DNA of 9,400 nucleotides from CAYFVR01 sp046541515 (GTDB taxonomy: Bacteria; Desulfobacterota; Desulfobacteria; Desulfobacterales; Desulfococcaceae). The notes beneath the pieces are model-generated. The model saw nothing but the letters and a program-made list of their open reading frames with translations. It was not told the origin of the DNA and ran no database searches. Location: assembly GCA_046541515.1 (NCBI GenBank), contig JBKHDD010000183.1, positions 1 through 9,400 on the forward strand, read 5' to 3'. Below, piece by piece: positions 5,241 through 9,400 of this stretch. Each line of letters opens with the position of its first letter. Within the stretch, counting starts at the first letter, position 1. Position numbers and translations under genes: made by a program.

Positions 5241-6532
5241 CCCTGCCCTTTCTCTCCGGGGGAAAAGCCGACCCGAAGCAGGGATTCCCGGCTGATCAGC
5301 CCCAGAAATCGGCCCTCGCCGTCCACCACCGGCAACCGTTTGATTCCTTTTTCGGTCATCCGGGAGATGGCCTCGTCCAGGGGCCGGTCTTCGGTCACGG
5401 TTTCCATCCCGGTCTGCATCACCTCCCCCGCCGTGCGCCGCCGCAACTCCTGAAAGAGGCCCGCCCGCCGCTCTCCTCGCTCGGAAAAGGGCAGAAGCCG
5501 GGTCAGATAGTCCAGAATTCCGGGCGCCCGTTCCGAAAAGGCCTGGAGCAGACCGCCGTCGGAGATGAGGCCCAGAAAACGCCCCTCTCCGTCCACCACC
5601 GCCACCCGCCGCAAATCGTCGGCGTCGATGATCCGGATCACCTCCTCCACCGGCGTGTCGGGGGAAACCGTCTGGGTGTCCCGGCGCACCACGTCGGAAA
5701 CCAATGCCCCCTCCTCCACGTCCACGTTTCGCCGAACGGCCTCCCAGTCCGGAGCGGCGTGGGTGATGGTCCGAAAAACGTCGTAGCGGGACAACATGCC
5801 GTTGAGACGCCCCCATGGGTCCACCACCGGCAGCCGTTTCACCCCCTTTTCCAGCATCCGGTTGACCGCCGCCGTCAAGGGCTCCTCTTCGCCGATGGTC
5901 ACGGCGGGGCGGGTCATGATCTCGGCGGCCTGCCGCCGGGAAAGCCGGTCCATCAACTCCGCCATGGTCTCCGGCTGGTGTTTGGCCAGCCGGGTCAGTC
6001 GAAGCGGCACCCCGGCGCGGTGAATCAGATCGCCATGGGAAATCACGCCCAGCGGCCGGCCTTCCTCGTCCACCACCGGCACGCCGGTAAACCGGGCCGA
6101 CAGCAGCCGTTTCACCACCTCGTCCAGGGTTTCTTCGGCGGTCGCCCGAACCGGGTCCCCGGTCATCACGTCCCGGACCCGGATGTGGGCGGGAAACAGC
6201 CGCTTCCGGGTTTTGTGGGCGAACACCGTCAAGTCGCGGGCGCCGATCAGTCCCTCGCAGACCATGCCCTCCAGTTCCGGCAAAATCCGATCGGCCTCCG
6301 CCGCCGGCAGCAGAATTTCAATGCGCAGCGGCATGTTGTAGGAAAGCGCCGTCACCCGGGCGGTGACGGTCTCGCCGTTTTCGTACACCGCCTCGTCGCC
6401 CCGGTAGACCACGCATCGCGCCCCGATCCGCAAATCCTGGATGTGATCCACGATGCGCTCGGACAACAGCCGCCCCCGACAGCGAACCTCCTCGCTGGTG
6501 TGGATTTCGATGACCCGGTAGGCAATGGGCAT
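5237..6532 (-). CDS. DUF190 (PII-like) protein with four CBS domains
   Basis: Encodes 431 residues. An N-terminal DUF190 domain (about 1-105, ending DLTVFAHK) is followed by four CBS motifs at about 118-172, 204-256, 278-330 and 368-420. Each shows the 'V-x-D-V-M' or 'A-x-E-I-M' opening and a 'VPVVDEEGRPLGVIS'-type strand. CBS pairs usually bind adenine nucleotides, and DUF190 belongs to the GlnB-like fold group, so this is probably a soluble cytoplasmic energy or ligand sensor. CBS 3 and CBS 4 share the exact segment VVDGEGRFLGLIS, suggesting recent duplication or conversion. The ATG at 6532 lies 2 bases after the fluC stop with a purine-rich AAAGGGGG upstream; longer in-frame starts run into fluC and were rejected. 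As the third gene of the exchanger-FluC operon it may regulate fluoride or cation transport. Its stop shares CTAG with the convergent PilZ-like gene. Confidence 0.92.
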   Translation of the reverse strand: MPIAYRVIEIHTSEEVRCRGRLLSERIVDHIQDLRIGARCVVYRGDEAVYENGETVTARVTALSYNMPLRIEILLPAAEADRILPELEGMVCEGLIGARDLTVFAHKTRKRLFPAHIRVRDVMTGDPVRATAEETLDEVVKRLLSARFTGVPVVDEEGRPLGVISHGDLIHRAGVPLRLTRLAKHQPETMAELMDRLSRRQAAEIMTRPAVTIGEEEPLTAAVNRMLEKGVKRLPVVDPWGRLNGMLSRYDVFRTITHAAPDWEAVRRNVDVEEGALVSDVVRRDTQTVSPDTPVEEVIRIIDADDLRRVAVVDGEGRFLGLISDGGLLQAFSERAPGILDYLTRLLPFSERGERRAGLFQELRRRTAGEVMQTGMETVTEDRPLDEAISRMTEKGIKRLPVVDGEGRFLGLISRESLLRVGFSPGEKGQG

Positions 6533-6534
6533 GG

Positions 6535-6927
6535 CTACCCCCTTTCCGTCAGGGCCTGGGCCAGCCAAATTCCGGCCAGAACCAGAAGACCGCCGCCCAG
6601 GTTGTTGATGAGGAAATTCCAAACCGCGCCGTAGCTTCCCTGGCGAAGGAACATCACGGACTCCAGGGCGTAGGTGGAAAACGTGGTAAGCGCGCCGAGG
6701 AAGCCGGTCATGAAGAACAACCGGGCCGCGGGGCTCAACAGCCCGGTTCGCTGGCCAAGACCGAAGGCGAACCCGATGAGAAGGCAGCCGGTCAGGTTGG
6801 CCAGCAGGGTGCCCCAGGGAAACCGGCCGCCGAAGAGGCGCGCGGCGCCCAGGGCGAACCCATAGCGGGACAACGCCCCCAGCGCGCCCCCGGCCATGAC
6901 CAGCCCGACCTGATGCCAGAATCCCAT
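6535..6927 (-). CDS. crcB: Fluoride ion channel FluC/CrcB
   Basis: Encodes 130 residues with four predicted membrane helices, matching Fluc subunits that form antiparallel dimers and let fluoride leave the cytoplasm. Signature stretches are GGALGALSRYGF (13-24), WGTLLANLTGCLLIGF (38-53, with the pore-lining Asn at 44) and TGFLGALTTFSTYALE (74-89). In that last motif F83 matches the first 'F-box' phenylalanine. The second position is Tyr (Y86), which as I recall occurs in some homologues. The ATG at 6927 gives the usual short N-terminus before the GG motif; its Shine-Dalgarno-like GAGG is only two bases away, so translation may depend on coupling to the exchanger gene, whose stop is 4 bases upstream. 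The DUF190-CBS gene starts 2 bases after its stop. No fluoride riboswitch was seen upstream of the operon. Confidence 0.95.
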   Translation of the reverse strand: MGFWHQVGLVMAGGALGALSRYGFALGAARLFGGRFPWGTLLANLTGCLLIGFAFGLGQRTGLLSPAARLFFMTGFLGALTTFSTYALESVMFLRQGSYGAVWNFLINNLGGGLLVLAGIWLAQALTERG

Positions 6928-6931
6928 GGCC

Positions 6932-7975
6932 TCAGGCCGACATCACGGTCCACAGAACGTAGGCCACGTAGAGCCCCACAAGGCAGAACCCTTCCCTGCG
7001 GCTCAAAGTGCGATCGGTGTAGAGAAACCCGAACAGGATCATCACCGTTCCCATGAGAATCAGCACCGAAAGCATAAGATCGCCCGTGCCCACGACGATC
7101 TCGCGCCGTCCCAGAAACAGCATGGCGATCAGCCAGGGAATCCCCAGCCCCACCAGAATGTCGAAGATGTTGGAGCCGATGGCGTTGGCCACGGCCATGC
7201 TGCCCCGCCCTTGACGAGCCACAACGATCGAGGCGATCAGGTCCGGCGCGGAAGTCCCGCCCGCCAGCAGGGTCAGGGCCACCACCACCGGCGGCAGCCC
7301 CACCGCCGCCGAAAAGACCAGCGCCATGTCCACCAGCAATTTGCTCAGCCCGATGATGATCAGGATCGAAACCAGAAAGGCCCGAAGGTAGGCGGCCCTG
7401 GGATCGCCCGCGAGCCAACCCATCGCCCGGGAAACGCCCCGATTCAAAGGCGCCAGCGGACCGCCGCCTTCCCTCGTCGCCTCGGGCTCCACCGCCACGT
7501 CGGGTACCGTTTCCAGCGGAACCAGCAGCAGGAAGGCCAGGTAGGCGACGTAGATGGTCACGAAAAGCAGCGCGTCGGTGAAGGTGATCCGGCCGTCCCA
7601 GAACACCACCAGCAGGACCAGAATGCTGACCAGATAGAACACCGTATCCCGAATGATGGAGGGCAGCGTGATTTTGGCGTCCCGCGCGATGGCGGACAGC
7701 CCCGTAATGATCAGGATGTTGAAGACCGCCGAACCGACGATGGTGCCGATGCCCACGTCGCTATGGGCGCCGCCGTCGCCAAAGACCGCGAACAGCGCGA
7801 TGGACAGTTCCGGCGCCGAGGAACCCATGGCCATCAGGGAGGCGCCGGCCACGTCCGGCGGCATTCGCCAGCGCTCCGCGATCCGGTCCAGGCTGGGAAT
7901 GAAAAAGCCGTCGGTGACGACCGAGAGCAGGTAGATGGCCAAAACGATCACGGCCAGGCTGGAGAGGGCAACCAT
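6932..7975 (-). CDS. CaCA-family Na+(K+)/Ca2+ exchanger-like membrane protein
   Basis: Encodes 347 residues rich in membrane helices, with the two inverted alpha repeats of cation/Ca2+ exchangers. Alpha-1 is GASLMAMGSSAPEL (44-57), followed by GIGTIVGSAVFNIL. Alpha-2 is ALTLLAGGTSAPDL (233-246), followed by NAIGSNIFDILVGLGIPW. E56 and D245 are the expected acidic Ca2+ ligands. The SNIFDILxGLG form with D272 resembles NCKX-type, K+-dependent exchangers. A polar loop of about 35 residues (155-190) separates the halves. The ATG at 7975 is chosen because GGAGG lies seven bases upstream; the frame is open to 8068 but the extra residues are polar and lie before the first helix. It is the first gene of the operon with fluC and the DUF190-CBS gene, and is divergent from the quinone reductase. 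The ion transported cannot be fixed from sequence. Confidence 0.92.
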   Translation of the reverse strand: MVALSSLAVIVLAIYLLSVVTDGFFIPSLDRIAERWRMPPDVAGASLMAMGSSAPELSIALFAVFGDGGAHSDVGIGTIVGSAVFNILIITGLSAIARDAKITLPSIIRDTVFYLVSILVLLVVFWDGRITFTDALLFVTIYVAYLAFLLLVPLETVPDVAVEPEATREGGGPLAPLNRGVSRAMGWLAGDPRAAYLRAFLVSILIIIGLSKLLVDMALVFSAAVGLPPVVVALTLLAGGTSAPDLIASIVVARQGRGSMAVANAIGSNIFDILVGLGIPWLIAMLFLGRREIVVGTGDLMLSVLILMGTVMILFGFLYTDRTLSRREGFCLVGLYVAYVLWTVMSA

Positions 7976-8150
7976 GGGCGAACCTCCGGTGGCGGACGAG
8001 GGTTTGGAACGCAACAACCATATCCCCTTCTCGGGGGCTTTGGCTACCCCAAATCGGGACCCGATCAAGGCGAACGGGCCGAAATCCGGTGACGTTCGAA
8101 ATGGCCGTGATTATTTTTTTTAAAAATGCTTTGCAACGAAAGGAGTCAAA
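7976..8150. promoter_or_regulatory. Divergent promoter region with palindromes
   Basis: This 175-base region must drive both the exchanger-fluC operon (minus) and the quinone reductase (plus). It contains the perfect palindrome ATCGGGACCCGAT (8053-8065, one central base) and an inverted pair CGAACG / CGTTCG (8071-8076 and 8093-8098). An A+T-rich run around 8108-8128 lies 20-40 bases before the reductase start. Exact -10/-35 boxes are not clear. The fluoride riboswitch consensus was looked for on the minus strand and not found. Confidence 0.4.
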
Positions 8151-9128
8151 ATGCCCAAAGCCATTCGCATGCATGAAACCGGCGGCCCGGAAGTGCTCCG
8201 GTGGGAAGAAATGGATCCCGGCGACCCCGGCCCGGGGGAGGTCCGGCTGGACCAAAAGGCGGTGGGGCTCAACTTCATCGATGTCTATCACCGCACCGGC
8301 CTTTATCCCCTGCCCCAGCTACCGGCCGTTCCGGGCATGGAGGGCGCGGGCGTGGTGGAGGCGGTGGGGCCGGAGGTGACGGAGTTTTCCCCCGGCGACC
8401 GGGTCGCCTACGCGGGCGCGCCGCCCGGCGCCTACGCGGAAAAACGGTTGATCCCCGCCCATCGGCTGACGCCCCTGCCGGAAGGCATCGGCTTTGAGAT
8501 CGCCGCGGCCATGATGCTCCAGGGCATGACCGCCCGCTACCTGCTCCACGGCTGCTTCCCGGTGAAAAAAGGAGACACCGTCCTGATTCACGCGGCCGCC
8601 GGAGGGGTCGGCCTCATCGCCTCCCAATGGGCCAACTTCAAGGGCGCCGCGGTGATCGGCACGGTCGGCTCCTCGGAAAAGGCCGAACTGGCCAAGGCCC
8701 ACGGGTGTCATCATCCGATCTTATACCGGGAGACCGATTTCGTGACGGCCGTCCGGGAGCTGACCGACGGGAGGGGGGTGGACGCGGTCTACGATTCCGT
8801 GGGCAAGGACACTTTTTTGAAATCCCTGGACTGCCTGCGGCCCATGGGCACGCTGGTTTCCTTCGGCCAGTCCTCCGGGGCCATCGAGCCGTTCAACCCC
8901 GGCCTGCTGGCGGCCAAAGGCTCGCTCTTCCTCACCCGGCCCAGCCTGATGGATTACACGGCCCAGAGGGAAGACCTGCTGGCCCACGCCCGGGATTTGT
9001 TCGAAGTGGTGGCCGCCGGCGGCGTCCGGATAGAAGTGCGCCAGACCTATCCGCTTTCCGACGCGGCCCAGGCCCATCGGGACCTGGAGGCGAGAAAAAC
9101 CGCCGGTTCCACGGTCCTGCTGCCCTAA
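8151..9128 (+). CDS. qorA: NADPH:quinone reductase, zinc-independent MDR family
   Basis: Encodes 325 residues, close to E. coli QOR (about 327), and is expected to reduce quinones with NADPH in the cytoplasm. The N-terminal catalytic domain shows GLNFIDVYHRTGLYP (39-53), the QOR substrate-site segment, and PGMEGAGVVEAVG (61-73). It lacks the cysteine and histidine zinc ligands of alcohol dehydrogenases. The Rossmann domain carries AAAGGVGLIASQWA (148-161) in place of the usual GxGxxG, and GVDAVYDSVGKDTF follows in the second half. The start is certain: AAAGGAG lies five bases upstream of the ATG. It stands alone on the plus strand, divergent from the exchanger operon and upstream of a repeat-rich gap. 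Related MDR enzymes (zeta-crystallin-like, enoyl reductases) cannot be excluded, so the gene symbol is by resemblance. Confidence 0.93.
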   Translation: MPKAIRMHETGGPEVLRWEEMDPGDPGPGEVRLDQKAVGLNFIDVYHRTGLYPLPQLPAVPGMEGAGVVEAVGPEVTEFSPGDRVAYAGAPPGAYAEKRLIPAHRLTPLPEGIGFEIAAAMMLQGMTARYLLHGCFPVKKGDTVLIHAAAGGVGLIASQWANFKGAAVIGTVGSSEKAELAKAHGCHHPILYRETDFVTAVRELTDGRGVDAVYDSVGKDTFLKSLDCLRPMGTLVSFGQSSGAIEPFNPGLLAAKGSLFLTRPSLMDYTAQREDLLAHARDLFEVVAAGGVRIEVRQTYPLSDAAQAHRDLEARKTAGSTVLLP

Positions 9129-9137
9129 AGCCAATGT

Positions 9138-9336
9138 CGTTCACTTTGGATTTCAAATAAAAAACCGTGCCGATTCACCAAGGGCGCATGCGACACCCCA
9201 AAAAATTTGATCCCTCGATGAACGGTATGGGCTTGAAAGCCCATACCGTTCACGCCATCGAAATTTTCGGCGGGCGCAAAGCAAACGCCCTTGTTCCATT
9301 GGACATCATCTTTGATTGAGAATTCGAAAGTGAACG
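9138..9336. repeat. Nested inverted repeats with a central 15-bp hairpin
   Basis: At the centre, 9219-9233 (TGAACGGTATGGGCT) pairs perfectly with 9238-9252 around a TGAA loop. Alternative outward pairing joins TCGAT (9215-9219) to ATCGA (9257-9261), and A/T arms 9202-9208 and 9261-9267 extend it. Outside these, CGTTCACTTT (9138-9147) is the exact reverse complement of AAAGTGAACG (9327-9336). The TGAACGG core recurs in inner and outer arms. It could be a bidirectional terminator, a regulator array or a mobile palindromic unit. No run of T directly follows the stem. Confidence 0.7.
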
Positions 9337-9365
9337 GTTTTCGACCCGACGGAGGAAGAAATTTC

Positions 9366-9400
9366 ATGGCATTTTACACGGTGGACGCCCTGCCCGAGCG
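9366..9400 (+). CDS. Start of an unidentified gene, truncated by window edge
   Basis: An ATG at 9366 follows a strong GGAGGA at 9351-9356 (spacing nine) and opens MAFYTVDALPER before the window ends. Eleven full codons are too few to assign a family. The opening vaguely recalls small cupin proteins but this is a guess. Confidence 0.6.
   Translation, partial: MAFYTVDALPE

Noticed and set aside
5162..6634. Plus-strand open frame (490 codons) opposite the DUF190-CBS gene
   Set aside because: His-, Gly- and Pro-rich composition with periodic VHHRQP-like words that mirror the antisense of the CBS repeats; it is a shadow and not a gene.
6926..8092. Plus-strand open frame opposite the exchanger gene
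   Set aside because: Extremely His/Gln/Gly-rich, as expected from the antisense of membrane-helix codons; the opposite strand has clear exchanger motifs.
7976..8150. Possible fluoride riboswitch upstream of the fluC operon
   Set aside because: The minus-strand leader was read for the crcB-motif consensus (GAUG near the start, CCGCC, later GAUGGCUCCUA-like segment). No such arrangement was found.

Overview
This window is GC-rich bacterial DNA, most like a Desulfobacterota (deltaproteobacterial, sulfate-reducer-type) chromosome. That assignment is inferred from the style of the proteins: a molybdopterin oxidoreductase, an iron-type alcohol dehydrogenase with a DALTQ metal site, a NifV-like homocitrate synthase, and a DUF190-CBS protein next to a FluC channel. 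It also rests on an intergenic cluster of short GAAGACGGAA / TTCCGTCTTC repeats. No rRNA, tRNA, CRISPR array, insertion sequence or phage gene was recognised.

Layout. Positions 1-2082 hold a minus-strand series. In transcription order these are an iron-containing alcohol dehydrogenase (928-2082), a small DUF2281/antitoxin-like protein (568-834), and the N-terminal third or less of a molybdopterin oxidoreductase that runs off the left edge (530 to 1). Positions 2083-2564 are a 480-base divergent intergenic region. It carries a repeat cluster (2137-2232), a 12-bp inverted repeat (2393-2438) and a palindrome (2478-2489). Two small plus-strand genes follow: a helical, HEPN-like protein (2565-2975) and an 81-residue, probably beta-rich protein (3057-3302). 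After a strong hairpin (3311-3354) comes a NifV-type homocitrate synthase (3503-4681), then a short coiled-coil plus PilZ-like protein (4848-5240).

Positions 5237-7975 form a compact minus-strand operon. In transcription order it encodes a CaCA-family (NCKX-like) cation/Ca2+ exchanger, a FluC/CrcB fluoride channel, and a DUF190 protein with four CBS domains. The intergenic gaps are 4 and 2 bases. The operon looks like an ion-homeostasis unit: a fluoride exit channel, a calcium-type exchanger, and a nucleotide-sensing PII-like/CBS regulator. Its last gene converges on the PilZ-like gene, and both stop codons lie in one shared CTAG.

Positions 8151-9128 encode a zinc-independent NADPH:quinone reductase of the MDR superfamily, transcribed divergently from the operon. 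A nested set of inverted repeats, including a perfect 15-bp hairpin, fills 9138-9336. The first 11 codons of a further gene begin at 9366.

The most noteworthy item is the exchanger-FluC-DUF190/CBS operon. Next come the Gln-for-His change in the dehydrogenase metal site, the isolated nifV-like gene, and the structured intergenic regions. Nothing amounts to a clearly undescribed system from sequence alone.
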